DNA of 40,852 nucleotides from Nitrospinaceae bacterium (GCA_029261575.1 JAJDBD010000078.1:1-40852), one strand, 5' to 3'. Numbered from the stretch's first letter, positions 10,057 to 19,065 are shown. Program-made: numbers and translations. The notes: generated by a model not told the origin, from the letters alone.

Positions 10057-10161
10057 GGGCCAGACAGCGCGACTTCGTAGGAATACGCTACGGGCTTGAG
10101 TGGGTTTGCATCCCAAACCTTATCCTGTAAATCCTGTCTAAAATTTTTACGCCTCTCTTGG
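10057..10161 (+). repeat. 3'-end mosaic element after pntB plus a TATCCTGTAAATCCTGTCTAAAATTTTT module
   Basis: ACGCTACGGGCTTGAGTGGGTTTGCATCCCAAACC resembles ACGCTACGAGC… at 6123 and ACGCTACAGGCCTGGGAGAGCTTGCATATC (minus) near 24790. The second module is shared with 17642-17679. Confidence 0.6.
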
Positions 10162-10472
10162 ATTCCGCCACATCTAAAACTCGAAACGATATTATATTCG
10201 GCGTCCTGTTGATGGGAACCACGGGCGCGTTGATCGGGTATTTTGTGGACAACTCTATTGTGATGGCGGTGGCGGGAACGTTGGGAGTGGTGATCGGCAG
10301 TTTCGTCGGCTGGCTGGGAGGGAGACGTTATTTGCTGATCATCTGCGGCGGCGTTTTGGGCGGCGCTATTTTAGGGTATCGCTCCGGCGACCGGGATATT
10401 CTCATCATGGCGGCGGGAAGCGGCGGGGCCATCGCCGGATTCATCGCGGCGCAAATCGAACGATTTTTGTGA
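10158..10472 (+). CDS. Small glycine-rich membrane protein of unknown function
   Basis: 104 aa with several hydrophobic Gly-rich segments. TTG start lies inside a dispersed repeat module, so the start is uncertain. Confidence 0.6.
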   Translation: MDSATSKTRNDIIFGVLLMGTTGALIGYFVDNSIVMAVAGTLGVVIGSFVGWLGGRRYLLIICGGVLGGAILGYRSGDRDILIMAAGSGGAIAGFIAAQIERFL

Positions 10473-10490
10473 GGTTGCCGAACGAAATCC

Positions 10491-12506
10491 TCAGTTGTGA
10501 GATTGCGGCAATTGCACCAGGAAAGTGGCGCCTTCGCCCGCCCGCCCCAGCGCTTTGATATGGCCTCCGTGCCGACCCACGATTTTATAGCAAATAGCCA
10601 GACCCATGCCGGTCCCCTCGTATTCCGAGCGTCCGTGTAGCCGTTCAAACGGTTTGAATATGCGGTCCGCGTATTTGGGGTCGAAGCCGATTCCGTTGTC
10701 CTGAAAGCTGATTTCAAAACTGCCTTTTTTACCGTCTTTACAGTCGATCACGATATGGGGAGGACTTTGTTCCTTGCAAAACTTGAGGGCGTTGGCGATG
10801 AGATTTTGGAATAATTGCCGCATTTGATTTTCGTCCGCCTCCACCGTTGGTAAATTTTTAACTTCCACCTTGCCTTCCGATTGCTTCAGGCGAATCTCCA
10901 AATCCTCCAGCACTCCCTCGACCACCTTGTTAAGGTCCACCGGTTTGAATGGATTGGCTTTGGTGGTCAACCGGGATAGTTTGAGCAAGTCGTCGATCAA
11001 GCGTTGCATGCGAAGGGCGGCGTTCTGGATGCGATCGAGATAGTCGCCGCCTTTGTCGCCCAAACCTTCGCCCACAACGCTTTTCAGACGGTCGCCAAAG
11101 GCCATGACTTTTCTCAACGGTTCCTGCAGGTCGTGCGACGCGATGAAAGCGAAATCCTGAAGCTCCTGGTTGCTCTCCTCCAGTTTCCTGGCGTGTTCTC
11201 TTAACTGTTCGTCCGCCTGTTTATGTTCGATGGCGACTCCCGCCAGATGGGCGGCGGAAAGCGCCAATTGAAATTCCGTCTGGGTGGGCCTTCCGGGTTC
11301 CTTGTAGTACACCGCGAAAGTTCCCAGTACCTTATCCCTGGAGCTGTTGATCGGAATGGACCAACAGGCCTTGAGATCGTTGTCCAGGGCCAGATCCCTG
11401 AAATTTTTCCATAGGGGATCGGTCGCAATATCGTCGACGATCACCATCTCGTTTGCGAAAGCCGAACGGCCGCAGGACCCGACATTAGGTCCGATAGCAA
11501 AATCTTCCGTGCCCTTGAGGAAGGATTTGGAAAGTTTTATCGAAGCTCCGTGCTTGAGGCGTTTGCCAGAATCGTCCAATAGATTAATGGAGCAGATCAT
11601 GCGACCCACCTGGGCCTCAATCATGGAAATCAAGGTTTCAAGAGTGTGAGGCAGGGGTTTGTTTTTGGCGATCATCTCCAAAATATTATTTTGCCATAAG
11701 ACGCGCTGTTCGGACTTTTGACGCACGGCCGCCTCGATTTCCAGTTCATGGGTGCGCTCCTTGACCCGGCGCTCCAGACCGTCCCGAGCCTGTTCCAATT
11801 CGACGTCGCGCTGCTGGATTTTTTCCAGCATGGCGTTGAATTGTTCGATCAAAACCCCCACTTCGTCTTCACTTTTTTTCTCGGCGCGAATCGAATAGTC
11901 CTTTTCTTCGGAGACCTTTTCCGCCGTTTTGGTCAATTGCAAGATAGGATCGGATACCAGGGCGCCAAAATGGGACGATAATAAATAGGAAACAAACAAT
12001 GAGACCAGCAATATCAGACCTACGGTGGAAGCGAACACCGTTAATTGGTCGTACATGGCTTGCAGGCCGGCGCGAATAAACAGGACGCCGATTTCCTCCC
12101 CCCCAAGAGAAATGGGCTGGTAAATCGTTAAGACGCCGCTTTCCATAAAACTACCGCGAAAGCTCGGCTTCTGGAGCGTCAAAATATTGGAGTTTGCCTC
12201 CCTTTGGAAATGAGAAAACAGTTTTCCTTGCTTGTTGTAAACCGCCGCGCTCAGAATCCTGTCGTCTTCTTTTAAAGCCAGCAGGGTTTCCCTGCCGGTC
12301 TTGCTGTCGCTAAACTCCAGGGCGGCGGCGCTGTTGGCGGCGGTGATTTTAGCCATGCTTTGAATTTCGCGGGCGATCTGCGCTTTGTAGGAAAACGTTT
12401 CGTAGGCGGCAAATACCGCGCAGGCCAACAGGAGGGAAACAGCGCTGGTCAGCATGATGACCCGTACCAGCTTCTCCTTAATGGAGACGTTTGTAAGGAA
12501 ATTCAT
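10491..12506 (-). CDS. Membrane sensor histidine kinase: TM - CHASE8-like periplasmic domain - TM - HAMP - GAF - HisKA - HATPase
   Basis: AKITAANSAAALEFSDSKTGRETLLALKEDDRILSAAVYNKQGKLFSHF (CHASE8/YfiN-like), second TM near residues 155-175, HAMP (SDPILQLTKTAEKVSEEKDYSIRAEKKSEDEVGVLIEQFNAML), H-box FIASHDLQEPLRKV, N-box LFQNLIANALKF, G-boxes DNGIGFDPKYADRIFKPFERLHGRSEYEGTGMGLAICYKI. Confidence 0.93.
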   Translation of the reverse strand: MNFLTNVSIKEKLVRVIMLTSAVSLLLACAVFAAYETFSYKAQIAREIQSMAKITAANSAAALEFSDSKTGRETLLALKEDDRILSAAVYNKQGKLFSHFQREANSNILTLQKPSFRGSFMESGVLTIYQPISLGGEEIGVLFIRAGLQAMYDQLTVFASTVGLILLVSLFVSYLLSSHFGALVSDPILQLTKTAEKVSEEKDYSIRAEKKSEDEVGVLIEQFNAMLEKIQQRDVELEQARDGLERRVKERTHELEIEAAVRQKSEQRVLWQNNILEMIAKNKPLPHTLETLISMIEAQVGRMICSINLLDDSGKRLKHGASIKLSKSFLKGTEDFAIGPNVGSCGRSAFANEMVIVDDIATDPLWKNFRDLALDNDLKACWSIPINSSRDKVLGTFAVYYKEPGRPTQTEFQLALSAAHLAGVAIEHKQADEQLREHARKLEESNQELQDFAFIASHDLQEPLRKVMAFGDRLKSVVGEGLGDKGGDYLDRIQNAALRMQRLIDDLLKLSRLTTKANPFKPVDLNKVVEGVLEDLEIRLKQSEGKVEVKNLPTVEADENQMRQLFQNLIANALKFCKEQSPPHIVIDCKDGKKGSFEISFQDNGIGFDPKYADRIFKPFERLHGRSEYEGTGMGLAICYKIVGRHGGHIKALGRAGEGATFLVQLPQSHN

Positions 12507-12511
12507 GAGCC

Positions 12512-13066
12512 TTATTTACTGTATACGGTTTTTGCCAGGCGGAGTAACTTGGAGCTGACGTTAAGCCCCAGCGCCTCCGCTTTACCTTGGTTGATTTCAA
12601 AACGCATTTTGTTCAGCGACAGGAATAAATTAATGACGCCCCCTTGCTGGCAAAATTTCCGGGACTCGCCAATCGTTAATATCGGGCGGTTTTCCAAACG
12701 TTTAAAAATTTTCCGATAGTCTTTTGGTTCGGAGTCTGCGATGAACAGGATGTGAACCGGGTCCCCCCCCTTCAAATCGTAATGGCGGATTATTTCCAAT
12801 TTTCTTCCCGCGATGGATCTTCCGGAAATCAACGAAATCTCCTCGTTTATGGGAGAGTCTCCCAAAACTCCGATTTTGATCGGGGAAGACGGGCTTGAAA
12901 AGGCGTCCTCTGGCCAGTCGATAAATTTGGCGAATTTTTGAATGAATGCCGCTTTCAGACGATATTCAGAAACCTCGTCCGCAAAAGCCGCGGAAGGGGC
13001 AAACCAGGCCGCCTGGATAAAAATCCCCAAAAGGCAAAAATATCGAATTGTCTTAAAAGCTTTCAT
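12512..13066 (-). CDS. YfiR family periplasmic protein (DUF4154)
   Basis: Signal peptide, then YRLKAAFIQKFAKFIDWPEDAF…IKIGVLGDSP…RPILTIGESRKFCQQGGVINLFLSLNKMRFEINQGKAEALGLNVSSKLLRLAKTV. 5 bp upstream of the kinase gene. Confidence 0.9.
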   Translation of the reverse strand: MKAFKTIRYFCLLGIFIQAAWFAPSAAFADEVSEYRLKAAFIQKFAKFIDWPEDAFSSPSSPIKIGVLGDSPINEEISLISGRSIAGRKLEIIRHYDLKGGDPVHILFIADSEPKDYRKIFKRLENRPILTIGESRKFCQQGGVINLFLSLNKMRFEINQGKAEALGLNVSSKLLRLAKTVYSK

Positions 13067-13146
13067 ATGCCGTTTGTTCGCCGAAAACGCGGCAGTTTAC
13101 ATTGTCCCGCTAAATCGTTTCGCTCGTCCTTGCAACCTTTGTGACT

Positions 13147-15204
13147 CTAAAATCTCCAGGTGACCTTGCCGTAGAAGCTCCGGGGAACTTCGGTAAACTG
13201 TTTGATCGAAACCTCGGGGAAATCCATGGTTTCCGGATGTTTTTCGTCCTGTAAATTGACGCCGGAAAGACTGAACTCCAGATTGTCGGTGGGACTCCAC
13301 CCCAGGCGAACGTCCACCCGCGCGTATTGGGGGACGTCCAGGGTCGCCAGGTCGCTTACAAAATAAAGCGACGTATCAAACTCCAGATCGTAAGGCAGAT
13401 CCATTAACGACCGCAGGCTCCACTGGATTTCCGGATCGCGTCCTTCGTTTGCGGCCTCGGAGACGTGCGCCCCGCTACCCGCGGCGGATTCAAAATTTTG
13501 GTTCAACGTACTGAGCGATCCATTCAACTGCCACCAATCCAATGGCTGGGTTTTAACGGCCAATTCAACTCCATAAGCCTCGCCGGACAAATTGCTCAGG
13601 GTATTTATTGGCGCCACAAAGAGAAGAGACGGCGCCGTGGTATCCAGAAAAACGGAACCTCGTTCCAGGCTTTGTAATTCGTCGTAGAAGTTGTAAAACC
13701 AGGCGAAGTCGAAAAAGATTTTATTATTGGGTTTGAACCGGTAACCCGCTTCAAAAGCGAGCACTTCCAATGATTTGGAATTCTTGTTTCCCTGGAGTTG
13801 GATCGCGGTGGGGACTCCAAACGAAGAAAACGCGTCGACATTGAACGTAACGTCCTGACTGGACCGGTTGGGAATGCGGACCGCGCGGCTCACCGCGCTC
13901 CACACGGTGTGGCGGTCGTTTGGCGTCCAGCCCAGCCGCGCGTTGGGTTGAAATTCGAAACCGCTGAACGTGTTGTGCTCTAATTTCGAGCCGATAGTCA
14001 AATGCAACCGGTCGTCGTAAAAGGAAATTTTGTCCTGGAGAAATCCGTCGAAGCGGTAATTCGTATCGTTGGAGGGCGAAAACGAGATGCTTGGGGTGTT
14101 CTGAATTGAGTCGACATACCAGCGCGAACTGGTTCCCCATATCAGTTCATGGCGTTTTCCCAGGCGAAAGTGATGTTGGAAATCTAGATCGAAAGTGTCG
14201 ATCTGGGTGGCTTGGGTGTTGACGCTCTGGCGCCGCCGTTCCCGCGTATAAAAAAATTGCAACTGCAAGTCCGAATCGGAAGACAACTCCCGCGTCCACC
14301 GGGCAATAAAATTCCCGCCGTCGATCCGCTCCTCGTCGTCGGGAGATTCCACAAGCGGCGGCACGGTCGAACGCACCAGTTTTTCCAATCGCTGGCCGGA
14401 AACGCCGTCGTAATAATCGCCCTGGAAGGTGAAGGAATTCTTTGACGTGGCGTCCCAATCGATACGAAAACCTCCTCGCCCTGCATGCCAGTCGTCCTGC
14501 ACAGAAGTCGTCGATGTGTCCTCTTCAAACTCGTCCCGGTCGTAATATTTTCCGTACACCCGGTAGCTGGCCTCGGGAGAAAGCTTGTCGCCGTACCTCA
14601 GAGTAGCGAATCCGTTTTCCACCGTCCCCGCCCCAGCGCTGATCAACCCGCCCTCGGTTTTTTTGGCGGACTTGGTGATGATGTTGATGACGCCGTTGAC
14701 CGCGTTGGCGCCCCACAAGGTCCCGCCCGGACCGCGAACCACTTCGATGCGGTCGATATCTTCCAGAACCGTGTCGATGGTATCCCAAAAAACGCCGGAA
14801 AAAATCTGGTTGTAAACCGTCCGCCCGTCCATCAGGATCAACAGCTTGTTGGCAAATCGGAAGTTGAACCCACGCGCCGAGACCGCCCAGGTGTTGGAGT
14901 CAAACTGCGCCACATTCAAACCCGGAACCATGCGCAAGGCTTCCGGAATGGTGGTGGCGCCCGACCGGCGAATTTCTTCCTGGGTGACGACATACACAGC
15001 CGCCGGCGTTTCGAAAAGCTTTTCCTTTTTCTTGGACACGGAGGTGACGGTGACTTCTACCTCCATCAACTCCTCCAAACTGAGATCGGTCAGTTCAGAG
15101 TCTGTTTGGGCAAACAATTCTCCGGCCCAGGCCGACGAACAGAATATCCAACCCGCCAGGATAAAAAGAACGACCAACGCTGATTTCACGCTGTTAGTTT
15201 TCAT
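13147..15204 (-). CDS. TonB-dependent receptor (copy 1)
   Basis: Signal peptide; plug domain (EIRRSGATTIPEALRMVPGLNVAQFDSNTWAVSARGF…RIEVVRGPGGTLWGANAVNGVINIITK); C-terminal beta-signal …FYGKVTWRF. Confidence 0.95.
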   Translation of the reverse strand: MKTNSVKSALVVLFILAGWIFCSSAWAGELFAQTDSELTDLSLEELMEVEVTVTSVSKKKEKLFETPAAVYVVTQEEIRRSGATTIPEALRMVPGLNVAQFDSNTWAVSARGFNFRFANKLLILMDGRTVYNQIFSGVFWDTIDTVLEDIDRIEVVRGPGGTLWGANAVNGVINIITKSAKKTEGGLISAGAGTVENGFATLRYGDKLSPEASYRVYGKYYDRDEFEEDTSTTSVQDDWHAGRGGFRIDWDATSKNSFTFQGDYYDGVSGQRLEKLVRSTVPPLVESPDDEERIDGGNFIARWTRELSSDSDLQLQFFYTRERRRQSVNTQATQIDTFDLDFQHHFRLGKRHELIWGTSSRWYVDSIQNTPSISFSPSNDTNYRFDGFLQDKISFYDDRLHLTIGSKLEHNTFSGFEFQPNARLGWTPNDRHTVWSAVSRAVRIPNRSSQDVTFNVDAFSSFGVPTAIQLQGNKNSKSLEVLAFEAGYRFKPNNKIFFDFAWFYNFYDELQSLERGSVFLDTTAPSLLFVAPINTLSNLSGEAYGVELAVKTQPLDWWQLNGSLSTLNQNFESAAGSGAHVSEAANEGRDPEIQWSLRSLMDLPYDLEFDTSLYFVSDLATLDVPQYARVDVRLGWSPTDNLEFSLSGVNLQDEKHPETMDFPEVSIKQFTEVPRSFYGKVTWRF

Positions 15205-15377
15205 GGACCATGCCCCCTCAACTCCTTATTTACAGTCGTGAATTTTAGGTTTTCCTCTGCGCGTTTCATTTGGTTCAAGGAAAAATTTGAATTTTGATTT
15301 CATGGGTTTTTTCGGAGCAAGTATAGTATTGATAGCCGCCAGACGCAATCCTAAGCTCTTGAATCCAAGGGTTTGCA

Positions 15378-17426
15378 TTAAAATCTCCAAGTTATTTTTC
15401 CATAGATCGTTCGCTGAATTTTGGTGGGGGAAAAAAATTGCAGGCTCTCCGGACCAAATTCCGCATGTTCGTCTTCCTGGAGGTTTTGCACCACCGCGCT
15501 AAAATCCAGATTTTCCAGGGGGCGCCATCCCAGGCGCAAATCCACCCGCGTGTACCTTTGCACGGAGGAACTTTCCAACTCGTCTACAAAATACAAAGCC
15601 GTGTCGAATTCCAGGTCGTAAGGCAAATCCACATAAGACCGCAATTGAGCCTGGAATTCCGGATCGTTCCCTTCGATGACCGACGAAAAAGTATCTCCGC
15701 TTCCCGCGTCGACGTCGAAGTCCATTTGAAACCAGGAGAATCCGGCATTCAGTTTCCACCAGGCGGTCGGGGTCCACTGGGCCGCAAGTTCGATTCCATA
15801 CGTCTCGGCATTCCCGGCGTTGCCGGCGGAGAGCGGAAAAACGGCATGCAACGGACCGGGGGACGCTTCAAAGAAAAGACTTTCCGGTTCGCGGCTGATC
15901 AGGTCGTCGTAAAAATTGTAAAAGGTTGCCAAATCGAAAAAGAATTTATCGTTCACCCGGCGCCGGTATCCCAACTCTAACGCAAGCAGGTCCTCCGACT
16001 CAAAGGACCCCTGGCCAAACTGCCCCACCACGGCGGTTCCCAGAGGACTCGCCACCGCCGAGGTGTTGATCCGGATGGTGTCTTCCGAGCGGGAAGGCAA
16101 GCGGATGGCGCGGGAAACCGCGCCCCAAACGGTATGATCTGAATTCGGGGTCCAGGAAAGCCGGGCGCTGGGTTGGTATTCAAATCCGGTGTAATTATTC
16201 TCTCCGAACTTGCTTCCCAGAATCAGATGAAGTTTCTCGGGAACCAACTCGATATCGTCCTGCAAAAACGCGCTGAAAATATAGTTGAGTCGGCTCACGT
16301 CGCTGAACTTGACGTTGAAGCCTTCCTCCAAAGAATCGTTGACGAACCTTTGGCCCAGGCCCCAGATGACCTCGTGCCGCTTGGCCGGAGAAAATCGATG
16401 CTGAAAATCGACGTCGTAAGTGTCGATCAAAATGTCGGGCGCCGCCGTGTTGTTTCGGTGTTGCTGGTTGAAAAAAAACTGCAGGGCCATGTCGGAGTCC
16501 GCCGAAAACTCATGCTCCCAGCGGATCAGAAAATCGCTCCCGTTGATTTGCAGGTCGCGGTCAAAGCTGTCTGTGAACGGGGCGGTAAACGAAACCACGT
16601 TGGCGTCCGCTCGTTCGCTCGATTCCCCGTTGTAATGATTGCCTTCGATCATCAATTTGTTGCGCGCGGAAAAATTCCAGTCCATTCGCGCCCCGCCGCT
16701 GAAAATAGCCCACTCGTCTTCGGCGGATTTGCCCAGGCGTTCCGCCGAGGCGTCGCGGTCGAAATATTTTCCATAAGCCCGAAGATGCAAATCCGAATTC
16801 ACCTCTTCTCCATATCTGAAACTCCCAAAACCTCTTTCCTCTTTGCCGCCCCCCGCCGTGACCAGCCCGCCTTGCGTGTCGCGGGAGTGTTTTGTGATGA
16901 TGTTGACCACGCCGTTGACGGCGTTGGCGCCCCATACCGTTCCGCCGGGACCGCGCACGACCTCAATGCGCTCGACGTCTTCCATCATGATGTTGAGTTC
17001 GTCCCAAAAGACGCCGGAGAACAGAGTCGAGTAAACGCTCCGCCCGTCGATCATGACCAACAGCTTGCTGGCGAACAGGGAATTGAATCCGCGCGCGGTG
17101 ACGGCCCAGGCGTTGCCGTCCAGATGCGCGACCTGCACGCCGGGGGCCAGGCGAAGAACCTCCGCGAAGGTGACGGCTCCGGACCGGCGTATATCCTCCG
17201 AGGTGATCACATAAACAGCGGACGGGGTCTCGAAAAGCTTTTCCTTTTTTTTGGAAACCGAGGTGACCTCCACCTCCATCAACTCTTCCAGAGTGAACTC
17301 CATCAGTTCGGAACCCGTCTGCGCAAGAATTTTCTCTCCCCGCGCCGAGGACGTTAAAGCGAGACAGACGGCGAAACAAAAAATCGCCAGGATGGGTTTT
17401 GTCAATTTAAGTTCAAAAATACGCAT
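15378..17426 (-). CDS. TonB-dependent receptor (copy 2, tandem paralogue)
   Basis: Same architecture and near-parallel sequence to 13147-15204 (DIRRSGAVTFAEVLRLAPGVQVAHLDGNAWAVTARGF…; ends IYGKITWRF). Confidence 0.95.
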   Translation of the reverse strand: MRIFELKLTKPILAIFCFAVCLALTSSARGEKILAQTGSELMEFTLEELMEVEVTSVSKKKEKLFETPSAVYVITSEDIRRSGAVTFAEVLRLAPGVQVAHLDGNAWAVTARGFNSLFASKLLVMIDGRSVYSTLFSGVFWDELNIMMEDVERIEVVRGPGGTVWGANAVNGVVNIITKHSRDTQGGLVTAGGGKEERGFGSFRYGEEVNSDLHLRAYGKYFDRDASAERLGKSAEDEWAIFSGGARMDWNFSARNKLMIEGNHYNGESSERADANVVSFTAPFTDSFDRDLQINGSDFLIRWEHEFSADSDMALQFFFNQQHRNNTAAPDILIDTYDVDFQHRFSPAKRHEVIWGLGQRFVNDSLEEGFNVKFSDVSRLNYIFSAFLQDDIELVPEKLHLILGSKFGENNYTGFEYQPSARLSWTPNSDHTVWGAVSRAIRLPSRSEDTIRINTSAVASPLGTAVVGQFGQGSFESEDLLALELGYRRRVNDKFFFDLATFYNFYDDLISREPESLFFEASPGPLHAVFPLSAGNAGNAETYGIELAAQWTPTAWWKLNAGFSWFQMDFDVDAGSGDTFSSVIEGNDPEFQAQLRSYVDLPYDLEFDTALYFVDELESSSVQRYTRVDLRLGWRPLENLDFSAVVQNLQEDEHAEFGPESLQFFSPTKIQRTIYGKITWRF

Positions 17427-17640
17427 CGTTGGTCGCGCGTTGTCCTAAAATGGGCCGCTTTTTTATAATTAAAAGTAAATTTTTCCGGCCATTCTATTAT
17501 TTATTCAAGTAAATGTAAATCTTTATTTCAATGAATCAGCAAATAATTTCAATAGGATATCTTGGAATTGATTACCCGAAGGAAAAAGACCGGGCCAGGG
17601 CCAAGAGGCAACGTGTTTGACATGGAAGCTATCCGTAATT

Positions 17641-17712
17641 TTTATCCTGTCAATCCCGTCTAAAATTTTTCCCTCTTGGTTTACTACTGCCTCCAGGCGC
17701 TGGCCTGGCGGC
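17641..17712 (-). repeat. Repeat modules at the msrP 3' end (copy B plus TTTTAGACGGGATTGACAGGATAA module)
   Basis: 17685-17712 TACTGCCTCCAGGCGCTGGCCTGGCGGC is the reverse complement of copy A with one mismatch. 17642-17679 aligns to 10119-10160. Confidence 0.75.
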
Positions 17713-18684
17713 GTAAAGGGGGGAGACAAACTTTTCGTAACCGTTGTACTTCAGGGTGGGGCGGACTTCTCCCGTGTCGATCATCTTTTCCGTGGATTGC
17801 GACCAACGGGGATGCGGGACGCCGGGGTCGACGTTGGCGGTGAAATCGTATTCCAAACCTTGCAGGGTATTCCAAAACGTCGCGGGTTTGTAATCGAGAA
17901 GTTCTATCCGGACGATTCCCTTGATGCTTTTAAATCCGTATTTCCAGGGGACGGCAAGGCGGAGCGGCGCTCCGTGTTGGCGGGGGAGCGGGCGCCCGTA
18001 AATACCGGTGGCCAGAAAAGTTAGATCGTTCATCGCCTCGTCAATACGCAGAGCTTCGCTATAAGGCCAGGGTTCCCAAAACGCCAACTGCCCGCGCGCC
18101 GTAAACGGGCGATGAAACGAAACCAGCCGCACATGGGTCGCGGCGCTTTTTGGCTCGGCGCGTTCCAGCAGGGCGCTCAAGGGAAACCCCGTCCAGGGAA
18201 CGACCATGGCCCAGGCCTCCACGCATCGGAGCCGGTACACCCTTTCCTCAATGGCAAACGTTTTGAGCAGATCGTCGACGTCGAAAGTTTGCGGTCGGCG
18301 CACAAGACCCGCGACCTCGACCGCCCAAGGGCGCGTCGCAAAATTTTTAACCAGGGACCGGACCCGCCGCTTGTCCTGGCTGAATTCGTAGTAATTATTG
18401 AAACTGGCCGCGACGTTTTTGTCCGTCAGCGCTTCCCCTAAATGAAACGCGGCGTTGACCTGGGCGGGATAAATTTTTTGCTCCGTTTCCGTTAAAGATA
18501 CCGCAGGGTCCGGGAGCGGCGGACCCGACGGATTCAACGAATCACATCCATAAAGGGTTCCCGCCGCGCACAGGCCCAACGTTCCCATGCCCTTGAGGAA
18601 ACGTCGACGGTCCATGAAAACCGATTCCGGCGTCGCCTCCCGATCGGCAATTTCCCAACCTTTCCGTTTACGTATAGAGAACAT
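17650..18684 (-). CDS. msrP: Protein-methionine-sulfoxide reductase catalytic subunit (molybdopterin, YedY-like)
   Basis: Tat signal MDRRRFLKGMGTLGLCAAG. Mo-ligand region EERVYRLRCVEAWAMVVPWTGFPL; PLPRQHGAPLRLAVPWKYGFKSIKGIVRIEL; NVDPGVPHPRWSQSTEKMI. Confidence 0.93.
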   Translation of the reverse strand: MFSIRKRKGWEIADREATPESVFMDRRRFLKGMGTLGLCAAGTLYGCDSLNPSGPPLPDPAVSLTETEQKIYPAQVNAAFHLGEALTDKNVAASFNNYYEFSQDKRRVRSLVKNFATRPWAVEVAGLVRRPQTFDVDDLLKTFAIEERVYRLRCVEAWAMVVPWTGFPLSALLERAEPKSAATHVRLVSFHRPFTARGQLAFWEPWPYSEALRIDEAMNDLTFLATGIYGRPLPRQHGAPLRLAVPWKYGFKSIKGIVRIELLDYKPATFWNTLQGLEYDFTANVDPGVPHPRWSQSTEKMIDTGEVRPTLKYNGYEKFVSPLYAARPAPGGSSKPRGKNFRRD

Positions 18685-18705
18685 GGGACTACCTTACCGA
18701 GAGAA

Positions 18706-19053
18706 TCAGTCGTCCAGCCAAGCGTCGATCCCTTTCAGATAAGGCGGGGAGCCTTTGACGATGGGAAGGGCGATCACCTCCGGCACGTCGTAGCCGTGGT
18801 TTTCCCGAACCCAGCGCTCCAGAGCCTCGAATCGATCCGAGCGGGTTTTGACGATCAACAAGGATTCGGCGTCGACGTGGATATCGCCTTCCCAGTAATA
18901 AGTGGATTGGATGGAAGGAACCACGTTGACGCAAAACGCGAGTTTGTTTTCCACCAGTCCGCGGCTCAATGTTTCGGCCTCCATGGCGGACCCGGCGGTG
19001 ATCATCACGACAAGATATTCCTTCGGTTCGTTTTTTTCGTTCCGTTCACTCAT
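18706..19053 (-). CDS. cutA: Divalent-cation tolerance protein CutA
   Basis: KLAFCVNVVPSIQSTYYWEGDIHVDAESLLIVKTRSDRFEALERWVRENHGYDVPEVIALPI matches the CutA1 core. Confidence 0.95.
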   Translation of the reverse strand: MSERNEKNEPKEYLVVMITAGSAMEAETLSRGLVENKLAFCVNVVPSIQSTYYWEGDIHVDAESLLIVKTRSDRFEALERWVRENHGYDVPEVIALPIVKGSPPYLKGIDAWLDD

Positions 19054-19065
19054 AACCCGCCTCCG

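Noticed and set aside
9148-10116. 322-aa minus-strand ORF over pntB
   Set aside because: His/Gly/Val-rich shadow frame of a highly conserved gene.
16173-17357. 394-aa plus-strand ORF antisense to TonB receptor 2 (a similar shadow lies at 14485-15183 over receptor 1)
   Set aside because: The parallel shadow in both paralogues follows from their shared coding sequence, not from an independent gene.
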